Assembly (NCBI GenBank): GCA_028023455.1
Contig: JAQFVV010006353.1
Coordinates: 1,178,001-1,242,000, forward strand
Origin: Epiperipatus broadwayi
Taxonomy: Eukaryota; Onychophora; Udeonychophora; Euonychophora; Peripatidae
Length of the DNA stretch: 64,000 bases
Reading direction: 5' to 3'
The position numbers were made by a program, and so were the translations under genes. The notes beneath the pieces were generated by a model that was not told where the DNA came from, searched no databases, and was given only the letters and a program-made list of their open reading frames with translations. Below, piece by piece: positions 1 through 10,134 of this stretch (the stretch's first letter is position 1; each line of letters starts with the position of its first letter).

Positions 1-418
1 TGTAGAAACATTTGTTGTTGCATATTCCATCATACTATAATATTTGAAAGACAAAAAGTTCATAGTTGATTGCTTCAGAGGTTGTGTGATACCACATCAC
101 CAGAAAAGATAAGTCGAATGTCAACTCGGGAACTTAGCTCTTGAATGTTTTTTGAATGAAACTAAAAGGTAGTGATTACTATTTTATGTTTATTCTAGGG
201 ATTTAGATTAATTCTCTCATTTAATAAAACTTTTAGTTAATAAAGTGTACCACAATGCCTTTTGCATGTATGCCATTTAAATGTATTAAATTTTCAACTT
301 TCACATTTCCGTTCAATATTAATCTTACTTTTGCTCGCTTTTAGCCTAAATTTAGTACTTATTGTAAGTTTAACATCTTAATGTAAACATTAAATGCATA
401 AAGCTAAACTCGTCAATA
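1..418. other. AT-rich noncoding DNA
   Basis: No recognisable gene, RNA or repeat family was found here. The sequence is low-complexity AT-rich DNA up to the left edge of the PLE palindrome. Confidence 0.6.
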
Positions 419-1062
419 AATAATCAAAATTATCCCAAATTCAGAACTCAACCAGACTAGCCAAGAAAATAAACTTTAAAACCTTACCAATGATTTCATT
501 GCTACAAGAAGACTTCTCAACTGTAAAGACCTATAAAATAACATATTTAAACTAAAACACTACCCACAATTCCACTTACCTCCTATCCACTCTAACTTTT
601 AAATAAGTTAATTGCTTCAGAATCATAAATGTTTAACAGTAAAGATTCTTTAATTCTTCTTTTAATTTAATTTCTCTCAAAAAAGAACCTTAGCTTCATC
701 AAAATTAATAATATGGCCTGTATCTTCCCATGTAATATATCCATGTAAAAGATACAGGCCATATTATTAATCTTGATGAAGCCAAGGTTGTCTTTTTTGA
801 GAAATGAAATTAAAAGAATCTTTATTGCTAAAAATTTGTGATTCTGAAGCAGTTAACTTAGTCAAAAGTTCTTTTTAATATTAAGGGTGGCTGGGAAGTA
901 AGTGGAATTGTGGGTATTGTTTTAGTTTAAATATGTTGTTATTTTATAGTTCTTTACACTTGAGAAGTCTGCTTGTAGCAGTAAAACCATTGGTAGTGTT
1001 TTAAAGTTTATTTTCTTGGCTAGTCTGGTTGAGTTGCGAATTTGAGGTAATTTTGATAGTTT
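419..1062. mobile_element. Head-to-head Penelope-like element 3' regions forming a palindrome
   Basis: Two arms of about 310 bp (419-726 and 747-1062) are imperfect inverted copies around a loop of about 20 bp. Read outward from the loop, each arm encodes broken peptide resembling the region after the GIY-YIG endonuclease of PLEs: a TGH-I-N-x-DEAKV stretch, then an R-IKESLL-like and an EAINLF-like block. Both arms carry stops and frameshifts. A third related copy runs from about 60250 to 60570 on the plus strand, downstream of a PLE reverse-transcriptase relic, which supports the assignment. Inverted PLE dimers are common for this class. A transcript through the locus would fold into a long hairpin. 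Confidence 0.6.
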
Positions 1063-1558
1063 ATCATCTTGTTTGTTAACTACAAAAAATCCTAATTCCA
1101 TCCCAACATTTACTCTTTCAATCTTCAAAATATTCATTAGATCATAATCGTTTATTTTCAAACAGACTGTGTATTATCTCTTCTTTCTTTCTAGAATTTC
1201 CTAAAATTCAATCTAGCTTATTTATTACAATACAGGCGTTCTTATTAGGAAGCATGTCGTATTTTGGAAAAAGCACAATAAGTAATGATATTATTACATT
1301 TTTAAAAACATTTGCTTTTTAGAAATAAAGTACTGATTAAAAAAAGTTTTCTATTAATAATCAGTATGTTAGAAAAAAGATGGAATATATCAAAAGAGAG
1401 CATAGCATAGCTCATTTAGTGTCGATTATAATTCGATTTTTATTACTATCCTAAAATCATTTTTATCACACTATCCTAAAATTGAACAGTAAAATACAAA
1501 TAACCCTACACCAGATAGTACTGCTAACAAGATTTCTAGATTAGTCATTGCATTGAAT
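1063..1558. other. AT-rich noncoding DNA
   Basis: Nothing recognised. A 79-codon minus-strand ORF (922-1161) starts here, but its distal part is the decayed PLE arm, so it is not called as a gene. Confidence 0.5.
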
Positions 1559-1678
1559 GGTACTGTTTGGTTCACCATACTGAGTTGGTAGATGACGCTT
1601 CAGCTCCCATAAAGAAGCATGCAATCGACAAATTTATTTCGAAGAAATCACTCACAGTACGGTGCACCAAACAGTACC
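1559..1678. repeat. Short element with 18-bp inverted ends
   Basis: The 18 bases at 1559-1576 and those at 1661-1678 are inverted repeats with one mismatch, enclosing about 84 bp of more balanced composition than the surroundings. Both strands are open across the segment (66 and 61 codons), as expected by chance at higher GC. It may be a small MITE; no second copy was found in the window. Confidence 0.4.
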
Positions 1679-2410
1679 CAATGAACATATATGCCCACCT
1701 AGAAGCGACATTTGCTTCTACTATGCATTTTTGGCATAATGATTTGGAAAATTTCAACAGCCTGTGATTTTGAACCTAAACTAACCTGCTAGTCTGACAC
1801 TATGTCAGCAACTTTAATTATATGCTAACTATAGCTAATTATAACTCAGCAGAAAAATGATATATATGTCTAAGAAAAAAATTATGATGACTGATTTGAT
1901 CACTCCATATTCAACACTAATATCACTGGCAATTTTCTTGCTTGAAAGTTTCTTATCATCTATGCTAATTAGCTTTCTGGTTCTGTTTTTTTCCCGAAAC
2001 ACCATAAGTAACAATACTATTATGTTTTTACGAATTATTTGCTTTTTAGAAATAAAGTATTGATTATTAAGTTTTCAATTGATAGGCAATATATAGGAAG
2101 AAACAAAATTATCTATTAAATAGTCACTACATGAGACAAATTTCACCAACACATTCCATAAAAAATATTGGCAGAGAAGCCATTACTCATCAGATTTGCA
2201 AAGTAATATGTGACGAGAGTTTGAGTGCATTTTGAATATTGTTTTACCCCATAGCTAAAAATAGAATATTACTATATACTTACCTTTTATATAATTTATT
2301 ATTTCACAGTTAAGTTTGGCTAAAACTGACAAACATCTCACTTAGATTATTAATGAGTAAAGTACCAACTAATCACACATTACCAACTTATAGTGCTTAT
2401 ACCAAGATAT
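1679..2410. other. AT-rich noncoding DNA
   Basis: No feature could be supported. The only ORF (1857-2063, 68 codons) is hydrophobic and A/T-driven with no family resemblance. Confidence 0.5.
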
Positions 2411-2521
2411 CATGTGACCAACTATCATCATATTATCTTCTATTCTCACCACTTGTATGCCATCTAGTAGTATTTAATATATCCTTATCCAGTGCTGTCC
2501 TATCCAAATATCTCCAGGCTA

Positions 2522-2546
2522 GTTTCTAGCTTATGGCTTTCATCAG
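2522..2546 (-). ncRNA. Hammerhead-like catalytic-core module (family 1)
   Basis: On the minus strand the block reads CTGATGA, an AGC/GCT hairpin with a CATAA loop, then GAAAC. The five bases before CTGATGA (CUUCA) pair with UGGAG downstream of GAAAC, and AUCCAA further out pairs with UUGGAU across an internal loop. The expected GUC triplet is GCC here, so this copy should not cleave. Homology to hammerhead ribozymes is inferred from architecture, not proven. Confidence 0.45.
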
Positions 2547-2843
2547 TGAAGAGCTTATTGGATTTTTGTGAACGATACATTTAGACCTTTAAATGTAATG
2601 AATATTTCCCCTACTAATCATTTTGTACTCTTTTGTTATAGTATCAAATTACTAGATCAAACCAGTTAATATTTTTATATCTATATAATTATGTAAGCAA
2701 ATACACTTAGATTGAAAAAATTAGGTTTTTCGTTTGGACTAGTAGCTTGATCATATAAAAAATAGTTGCTAAAGGAAAGGAGCTTTAAATCCAAAAGTGC
2801 AAGAGCACTGTTCAAAAAAAAAAAAAATCCAAAAAGCTTCTCA

Positions 2844-2869
2844 CTAATGAAAACCAATAAGCTAGAAAC
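2844..2869 (+). ncRNA. Decayed hammerhead-like module (family 1)
   Basis: This is the right-arm partner of the module at 2522-2546. The core G of CUGANGA is mutated to A (CTAATGA) and the position of the GUC triplet reads GGC. The flanking stem I bases (CUUCUCA with UGGGGA) can still pair. It is a relic. Confidence 0.35.
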
Positions 2870-3754
2870 TAGGCTGGGGATATTCGGATAAGACGCATTA
2901 GGTATGGATTTATAAGCACTACCATCTGGCATCTATTGATTACTAAAGCTTACACTAGGTGGCATAAAAGTGATGAGAATAGAAGATTATGCTAGCAGTT
3001 GTTATGAGGGGTGACGTGGATGTAAACAAAGTGCAGAAAAAAAACCCATGAACAAAAAAGATACGACCTATAGAGTCCGTGCATAATTCTATTACCCATT
3101 CATAAATTAGCAAACAAACCTACAGTGCTTCTTCTATTTTACAAAAATACACAGATATGATTAAAAGAACAAATAATTATAAGTTTTGTGATTTGGATTT
3201 CTGTATTTCTTATACAAACTTACTGCTGTCAGAAAATGTATGACTCACAAATGAATACATCAGGTGAGTAAAATCCTTGGATTTATTTATCAAATGTTTT
3301 CAAAATCTGGGTTAAATCTTCCTGATTTTATTCACAGTCCCATATTTTAATATGTAGTAATTTTAACTTCTCTCTTATAAAATATTCAATAATATGTAAG
3401 TACTATAAAATGTTTTGTGTGATTTACTGCAACGTTAAAAGTGGCAGATACTAGAGGTGAAGGTCAACAAATAATGGCCCAGTTCTACTTCTAGGGCTTA
3501 AAGTTCTAATGACACCAAAAGCAATAGTCATTCAATTATTTCCAAAATAACACTTGAGTATTATAAGCAATTTTAAATGCATAGGAATAAGAGTGGAGGA
3601 AAATAAAATATACACAAAATTTGACAAAGATTATGAATCACTATGCATAAATATAGGCAAATTATAATACAAAAATAATATTTGACACTAAATTAAGCAA
3701 TTTTATTCAAATTTTCTTAAATATTTTTTTCGCAATATATATTTATTTACTGCT

Positions 3755-4005
3755 ACAATCAAAAGACCGAAATGGAGTTGGGCTGGATATATTGCTAGAA
3801 AAGATGATAATAGGTGAAAAACTGAAATCTTAAACAGTATTCCAAGAGATTGTAAAAGACCCAGAAAGAGACCACGTGTGAGATGGATGGATGAAATAAG
3901 AAAGTATGCAGGGGTGATGTGGAGAAGAGAAGTTAAAGATCAGAGAAGATGGATTGAACTTGGAGAGACCTTCATCCTGCAGTGGATTGATAATGGAATT
4001 TCAAA
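3755..4005 (+). pseudogene. RTE-clade LINE, 5'-truncated 3' end
   Basis: The plus strand encodes the C-terminal end of an RTE-type ORF2: a K-WSWAGYIARK-like stretch, then KRP-KRPRVRWMDEIRK and an ILQWIDNG terminus. One stop (TGA) interrupts the start. The same peptide is found near the 3' end of the longer RTE copy at 55.5 kb, in opposite orientation. The copy is severely 5' truncated, as is usual for target-primed LINE insertion, and lacks the TGA-repeat tail of the 55.5-kb copy. Confidence 0.75.
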
Positions 4006-4379
4006 ATAATTTTCTTTTTTACAAGTTAAAATTCATTGTCACCAATAATCTTTAATTAATTGTATAAAACCTTATCATGTCTATTTTTATTCATTCATAT
4101 ACAAATTTGGAAGTACTGTAGTCATAATTTTTATATTTAATCAACTTTTGTGCGTGATATTATTTTAAAGTTACAGACTAACAATTTTTAATTCAGCAAC
4201 AGAATAACAAATATATTACTAATAAATATCACATGATCACTACTTCTTATGCTGGCTTATAACTTATTAAAACAGGCAAAACTCATTATACGTATCGCCC
4301 ACACAGCAAGCTAGAGACGTCAGAAGGCTTGTGCATAAAATCCCCATCTAGTGCCTACTCATCCAATATCACCAGACTA

Positions 4380-4404
4380 GTTTCTGGCTTATGGCCTTCG
4401 TCAG
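4380..4404 (-). ncRNA. Hammerhead-like catalytic-core module (family 1, left arm)
   Basis: The minus strand reads CTGACGA, A, a GGC/GCC hairpin with a CATAA loop, A, then GAAAC followed by TAGTC. The core matches the hammerhead consensus CUGANGA...GAAA and ends in a GUC triplet. The bases before CTGACGA here (ACCTATA) do not pair well with the downstream strand, so stem I is weak in this arm. Confidence 0.45.
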
Positions 4405-4592
4405 TATAGGTACTGAAATGAGTTCAGACCTATATGATTATGTAAGCTGATGGGCTTGAATTGAAAATATTAAGGTGTTTTCAATTTAAGATTCAATAGC
4501 TTTATAGTTAAGTGGAGATAAAAGGTGGCTGCTGGAGCGTTGCATTAGATCCTAAGACCTAGGTGCAGTGCTCTCATATCCAAGGCTCCTCA

Positions 4593-4617
4593 CTGACGAA
4601 GGCCATAAGCCAGAAAC
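4593..4617 (+). ncRNA. Best-preserved hammerhead-like module (family 1, right arm)
   Basis: The sequence reads CTGACGA, A, a GGC/GCC hairpin with a CATAA loop, A, GAAAC, TA, GTC. Upstream CCUCA pairs with UGGGG after GUC; across an internal loop (GGCU opposite AUA) AUCCAA pairs with UUGGAU. This gives a two-part stem I with an internal loop, as in type I hammerheads. Stem III is minimal, but ACUAGU is a palindrome and could form a 6-bp stem III between two molecules or two tandem units. Caveat: an A/A mismatch sits between the core and stem II. Confidence 0.5.
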
Positions 4618-4849
4618 TAGTCTGGGGATATTGGATGAGTAGGCACTAGATGGGGATTTTATGCACAAGCCTTCTGGCATTCATTGATTACTCTAGCTTG
4701 TTGTGTGTGGCAATACGTAAAGTGAGTTTTGCCTGTTTAAATATATTACTAGTATTTATCTGAAAGTTTGTGAAAATGCTATGTTACTTGTAATTATACT
4801 TTGGGACTGTTTTCATCTCTTAGACTAAACTGTCAAAATCCTTTTTAAA

Positions 4850-4955
4850 AAATTCAAACATTATTTAAACTTTCAAATACATTCAACTGTCAGTAATAGC
4901 GCACAGGTTATTATATAACACAACTTTTCGTGCGATATTAATCTCTTCACTCAGT
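4850..4955 (-). repeat. Tail fragment of SINE2
   Basis: This resembles, on the same strand, the decayed 3' tail of the SINE2 copy at 63530-63630 (the TTTAAACTTTCAAATACATT and AACTGTCAGTAATAG blocks). No tRNA-like head is present, so it is a tail-only remnant. Confidence 0.5.
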
Positions 4956-5768
4956 TTTATTGGCCTGTCTAGTGGACTGTAAAAGCATGAGAATTGGATC
5001 TGAAGATGTTTAGATTTAGAATTTAAATTCGATACACATAAAAGTTGTGTACAAACAAGTAAGGTACTTAACAAAATAAAATTATTCAAACCAATCCGGT
5101 AATTCAATCTAAATCATTTCACTTTAATTATAATTAAATTCATCAAGCCCAATATATATCATGAAATTTGTTTTTGAATTAGATAAATTGATGAATTTTT
5201 CATTCATGAATAAGTTTAATTCATGTTAACTATTGTTAAATGGTTTATAATATTGAGCTGATATTTTAAGTCAGCTCATATATATATAAGCTCACATATT
5301 TATAATTTGTCATAAATATTTTTGAAGTTAAATAGTTTGTAAAATAAGAAAAAAAGAATTAATTAACAAATGGTTTTGATTTAATGGAAAGGGTAAAAAT
5401 TTTGAACTTTTATTTTGAGATAAACAAATAAAATTGAATATAATTTATAAAAAAAAATGTTAAAAGTGTTTAATTAAAAGGGAGAAAAATTCGAGAGATA
5501 AAAGGGTGGGGAAAAGAAAACAAAATTAGATTCTTGGTAGTAATTATACTCTATTGTTGAAACTTTCACAAAGTAAAAATATTTGGTTAGTAATTGCTAT
5601 TACGCTAATTAAAAAAAAAAGATAAGAAAGAGTGGAGATAAGATCGCTTTTAGAGTTAGATCAGTTGACTTGACTTTAGAGACCAGCAAGGACAATAAAG
5701 AAAGCAGCTGTGTTTCGAACAATAAAAATTATTATTATTGAAATTTAATTTTGCGGACTTTTTTCAAA
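4956..5768. other. AT-rich noncoding DNA
   Basis: No gene or named repeat was recognised. Base composition rises in GC after about 5640, where the LTR-like segment may begin. Confidence 0.5.
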
Positions 5769-6770
5769 TGTATAGCGGCTAAAGTTATCACAACCTTCCC
5801 CTTTGGGGAATTGACCGCCACTCCATCTGAGAGAGTTATGGAATAGAAGAAACGGATATTGCTAGCCGGCACCAAAGGAACACTCATGGAATTCGCATAT
5901 GCAAGACCAATGGAATGTAAAACCTATGAAAATCAGCCACTCAGCTTGATCGATCAGGGTAATTATAAACTTTTCAATTAATGAGAACTCTAAGTAAAGC
6001 GTAATAGAACTTTATCTTTAATTTAATTTTCATTTATTATGTTTATTACGAATGTTTCAACAATAGAGGGGGGAAATAAATTTGTTTAATATTGTAATCT
6101 ATTAATGTTAATTTTCGTTCAATATTTTTTATGAAATATTGGAATAACTGTATTTTAAATTATTTAATATCTATTCGATCTAGAGTGTAACAACAGGGTG
6201 GGGGTATAAAAGTGCGTCGCCAAGTAACAGAGAACCTTGGGGCGTACTCGTTTGTTAGTAGAAAATAAGGAAAGAATTGAAAGTATAAGAAAAACGAAAG
6301 ACACTTATACGTTCATTGTAAGATTTTTGCAATTTATTTATTTACCAAAGAAAGTGGAGTTTAAAAATAAACTTCAGGAAAGATTAAAAATACTATAAGT
6401 CATCTTATATACACGTCTGCTAGAATTCGCAGAGCGTCGTGGCGCGAGTAAATCTATGGTAAATATTTGGGAAGCATAATTAGAAAGTAAACAGAGGGAA
6501 AATCAGAAATTGTAAGTCAGTTCTTTCTGGATCGGATAGAATTATAAGGTTATTAATAATAAATAGTAGTAAAAGAAATTAAAAGTTTTTTTTGTCCAAC
6601 ATATTCTTGAATTATTTATAATAATTAGTTAGTGTTCTTAAAGGAAAACCCCGGGAGATTATAATCACAGTTTATAATCAGTGAATCGTCGTTCGAAAAT
6701 AAATAAAGACCAGGTTTATGTAAAGTTACGTGACCAGGTTCCAAGAGAGAAATCCTTGGTGGCGCCCTCG
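5769..6770 (+). mobile_element. Probable LTR-retrotransposon LTR and leader (relic)
   Basis: The segment is GC-richer than its flanks and starts near TGTATAGCGG. It contains a clear TATA box (6205), a polyadenylation-like AATAAATAAAG (about 6701) and, near the end, TTGGTGGCGCCC (6753-6764), which resembles the primer-binding-site region after LTRs of Gypsy- or BEL-type elements. No gag or pol sequence follows; a foldback element sits about 80 bp downstream. There is no second LTR in the window to fix the ends, so the boundaries and clade are uncertain. It may be a solo LTR plus a little leader. Confidence 0.45.
6200..6212 (+). promoter_or_regulatory. TATA box of the LTR-like segment
   Basis: GGGGGTATAAAAG is a canonical TATA element in GC-rich surroundings, followed about 30 bp on by a GC-rich stretch where transcription would start. 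It is the most convincing core promoter in the window. Confidence 0.55.
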
Positions 6771-6975
6771 ACGACGATTCTAATAACTAAAATTCAGTTA
6801 GATGGGGAAGAAAGAAAGTTGTCGTGTCACAATATATATAGATTATAAGATTCTTATTTTTCTCCTTTTAATTTCTTTGCATTTCTTCATATATATATAT
6901 ATTGCTTTAACTCCACTCATATACACTTTAAATGCAAAAAAAAATTTTTTTAATGATTTCTTTATTTTCCTGACA

Positions 6976-7003
6976 GTTTCGACTGTCCTGCAGTCTTCAT
7001 CAG
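6976..7003 (-). ncRNA. Hammerhead-like module (family 2, left arm)
   Basis: The minus strand reads CTGATGAA, then a perfect 5-bp GACTG/CAGTC hairpin with a CAGGA loop, then GAAACTGTC. The hairpin sequence shares nothing with family 1 or 3, yet core, spacing and the GUC triplet are the same. Stem I pairing is poor in this arm. Confidence 0.45.
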
Positions 7004-7072
7004 AGCGATCTTAATTTCCGCTACCTTTTAAAATAACTGATTTTTTTTAAAAATTTCTTATCTTCTTTTTTT

Positions 7073-7100
7073 CTGATGAAGACTGCAGGACAGTTGAAAC
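7073..7100 (+). ncRNA. Hammerhead-like module (family 2, right arm)
   Basis: CTGATGAA, a GACTG/CAGTT hairpin (one G-U closing pair), GAAAC, TGTC. Upstream poly-U can pair with GGAAAA after GUC, and AUUUCUU further out pairs with AAGAAAU, again giving a two-part stem I with a loop between. ACUGU is a near-palindrome for a dimeric stem III. Confidence 0.45.
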
Positions 7101-7180
7101 TGTCTGGAAAATAAAGAAATCATTAAAAAAAAAGTGTATATAAGGGGAGTTTAAGCAATATATGTATGAGATTATAAGAT

Positions 7181-9814
7181 GTTTTATCCTTGTAGTTTTG
7201 GGCAAAATAAGTAAAAAAAATTTCATCTATTGATTATACAATTGTTTTTTTTTAACCAAAATTTATGCTAAGGATCACTTATTTAACAAATCATGATGTA
7301 AACAACATTGATTCAAGAAATGCCACAGTTCACGTAGAATGTTTAATGATTATTCAGAAAGCTTATTCATAGTTGACTTGACAATACCTAACACTAGTAG
7401 AGATTTTAATTTTATTAGTTTATAAATATAATTGACAGAAAGTGTATCTAAATGATAATAGCTAGCCTCAATACTGTGTGTGAAATGGGGTTTAAACATT
7501 AACAGTAGGACAAATTAAAGACCTGTATGTAGTCCGGGACTTACATGTATAAATTCCTAGTCAATATAAAGTGCTTATTTTCATTGGATAAAAAAAAAAA
7601 TACTTTCATATTCCACACCATAAAAAATAGTATATGTGTACATGAAAAAGAAATTGGACATATGCAAATCAATTGAAAGATATATTACTTTTATAAGTTA
7701 ACTATGTGTAATTAATAATAATAAACATCTTTGGACTGTCTGAAGAATTTAATAAATTTCATGCAAGAAAATAAAAAACATATTTCTAGTTAATATGAAC
7801 CACTATATTTTATGAGCATACCAAATTAATTTCATAAAAAGGGGAGCAAAACCTGTTTGGTTTTGATTATTAATTGCTAAATTTCTCAATATATATATAA
7901 TTTGTCAAGATTATTAAATAATGGGAATCATTCAACTTTTAAGAGATCATTTGAGCAATAATTAATTGAAAAGAATATGTGAAATAAATTTAAGATAATA
8001 GTTCTAAGATGTAAAAAAAAAAAAAAATCTAATAATTTTCTTGTTCTAAAGTTGCTACGTTACTTATAAGCTGATACAGATGTTACTTTCAAATCAAAAG
8101 ATAGACTAATAATGACTATTGACTTTAATAAATAAAAAGAATTATGACATTAATAAAAATAATATATGATATATAACACATACATGCATAGGCTAGAAAT
8201 TAAATTATATAATATCAGTAAAATTGAAAGAAAAAAATGTGTAATTAATTTACTCAGTTGTTCGGTCAATACTAAGTTATATTTACAAGTCAATTCCCAA
8301 GCATGCTAAGACAAACTGACATGCTATTTAAATTTATATATATATATAGTATATTGAAATGAGGCAACTGATTCTCTCCCGCCAAACTGCCTGCTATGTC
8401 ATCTATCAATTAACAATGGCAATAAAACCAATTTTTCCTCATGTAATGTAATATTTCATATTGACAAATATGTCCACTGACAATTGACGAGTTACTGTTT
8501 ATATTCCTAGTAGTAATAAGAATTGCAATTACAGTGCTATTTTCCTTTTCAGATGCAGCTACATACATACAGTGATGATCATATCTCCAAAGATTCAGAA
8601 TTTGCATGAATATTACATTTAAAAAATAATTTATTTAAATTGCATCTCAGTCTTTATATAGTCTATCAACAGAAGAAACTTTTTAATCAATTAAAAGTAT
8701 AATAGTATTAAACAAAAACTGACATTAATAAAAATATTTATGGTACATATTTTGATTCATTGCATATATGTGTACGTTAACATATGATTGCATGATAATA
8801 CCACCCTCACTTTGCTTCTATATAAAAATATTATCCTTTAAAATCTTTAACTTGCCGAATTTCCTTATGCTGTATATACAAAACAGTCGCACAAAACAGT
8901 AGCTAAAATGTTTGTAAAATTTTAAATAGTGTTTGAAAAATGATTCTATAAAAGACTAATCAAATTTTAGGAATTTGACGGAGAAAATTTGAAGTAGGTT
9001 GCCCCCCAAAAATCAATGTACAAAAATGAACTAAGGACTTGTGATAATGGTAGCAATAATTCCTAATTTTCTAAATAAAAAATGACTGTTAAAAATGCAT
9101 TGATGGGTGTTGCCACCTGGAGTACCTATACTGGAGATGGAGATGATTGAAAGAACATAAAGAGCTTCGTCCAAATTCTTAGATAATATCTTTAACCACT
9201 GCTTAAACAACTATTTCAGCTAAATGCTTAACCCATTGACATAAGATCATCTATTGCTTATTAAAAAAAAGAAATTTGACTATTAATGATCTAATCACTC
9301 TCCCATTTTAAATATCCAGTTTCAAAAGTAACCTAATTTTCACACACAATATCATTCTTGCCAAATCTGCACTTGTTTGACTGACATCCAAAGTTCACTG
9401 ATCTCAATCTCTCAGTTCAACAGAGTTCTTAGCCCATCCGCTAGAAATCAAAAATAGAATATCTTCTAACTTCTTAATCAGATCACTTTGTCACTAAAAT
9501 CCAAATCTCTTCTATTTAATTTTTTTTTTAAAAAAGTGCAAAATTTACCCATGACAAATGCCCTATTCATTGATATTTCTTCAATGCTTATAAATAGTAA
9601 AGAAATTGTTTGTATGTCTATCTATGATGTTATTTTGTTGCAATATTTTAAAGATAAGTTTGCTGCCAGACTGGATATGAATGAAATATTTAGCAATCCA
9701 ATATGAAATTCAATATGTACTTTAAAAAAGAAACTAAACCCACATGCTGTATTAAGAATTTACGTAATTCAGAAAGCAGTTATTACCATTGTATTCTAGT
9801 GCCATTTATTATAA
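7181..9814. other. Long AT-rich noncoding stretch
   Basis: About 2.6 kb with short TA runs (8335-8349) and A or T tracts, but no gene, RNA or repeat family that I recognise. ORFs at 8410-8607 and 9488-9706 show no family signature and are treated as chance. Confidence 0.5.
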
Positions 9815-10115
9815 GGTTGGACAACCAACAGATATTTCCAGATTGATTATTCTCCAACTTTTGCCTTCCATCGGTGAAGGTTAGAATTCTCCTTTATATT
9901 ATCCAAGCTAATAATCTGAAATTTAGAAAAAGGCTGTCAGGATTCCATTGTTGACTAGGGATCAAATTTGGAAATAGTGTATTTATACATCTAGCAATCA
10001 TCTTAAAATTTCAAGTCATCGGCTTAAACTTCACTGATAAAGACTAAAGTCAAAATTGGTCAGTCTGGAGAATGGAGATTTTATAGCACAAACATACAAC
10101 AGATAACTAGAGATC
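9815..10115. repeat. Decayed foldback element related to subfamilies A and B
   Basis: The left part carries TCTCCAACTTTTGCCTTCC and the right part CACTGATAAAGACTAAAG with GTCTGGAGAATGGAG; together they are inverted, diverged versions of the family 1 arms. The CUGANGA core has become CTGATAA and the GAAAC block is lost. The module is dead. Confidence 0.4.
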
Positions 10116-10134
10116 AGAAAGACAATATGAGAGT

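Larger units (their letters stand above)
2411..2995. mobile_element. Foldback element, subfamily B, with hammerhead-like modules
   Basis: Arms at about 2411-2546 and 2838-2995 are inverted copies separated by about 290 bp of unrelated AT-rich DNA. The arm ends share the CTTCTATTCTCA stretch with the repeat at 40568. The inner end of each arm carries the conserved CTGANGA...GAAAC block; in the right arm it has decayed to CTAATGA. The sequence belongs to the same broad family as the elements at 4.2, 15.3, 22.3 and 63.9 kb but is more diverged. Confidence 0.65.
4222..4738. mobile_element. Foldback element, subfamily A, with paired hammerhead-like modules
   Basis: Arms at about 4260-4404 and 4593-4735 are near-perfect inverted copies around a unique centre of about 190 bp. 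The outer arm ends read AACAGGCAAAACT. The element is flanked by a 13-bp direct repeat, AAATATATTACTA, at 4209-4221 and 4739-4751, a plausible target-site duplication. Each arm ends inward with the CTGACGA...GAAAC block. Further copies lie at 15.3, 22.3, 34.35 and 63.9 kb. There is no coding capacity, so it must be mobilised in trans. Confidence 0.75.
6852..7169. mobile_element. Foldback element, family 2, with hammerhead-like modules
   Basis: Arms at about 6880-7003 and 7073-7169 are inverted copies around a 70-bp centre. Their ends carry ATATATTGCTT-AACTCC. An 11-bp direct repeat, GATTATAAGAT, flanks it at 6841-6851 and 7170-7180 and is a likely target-site duplication. The arm sequence is unrelated to the family 1 elements except for the inner CTGATGAA...GAAAC block. 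A 70-codon ORF (6802-7014) falls across the left arm and is not a gene. Confidence 0.7.

Noticed and set aside
1567-1767. 66-codon ORF as an exon
   Set aside because: It overlaps an inverted-repeat-bounded segment open in both strands; no convincing splice sites.
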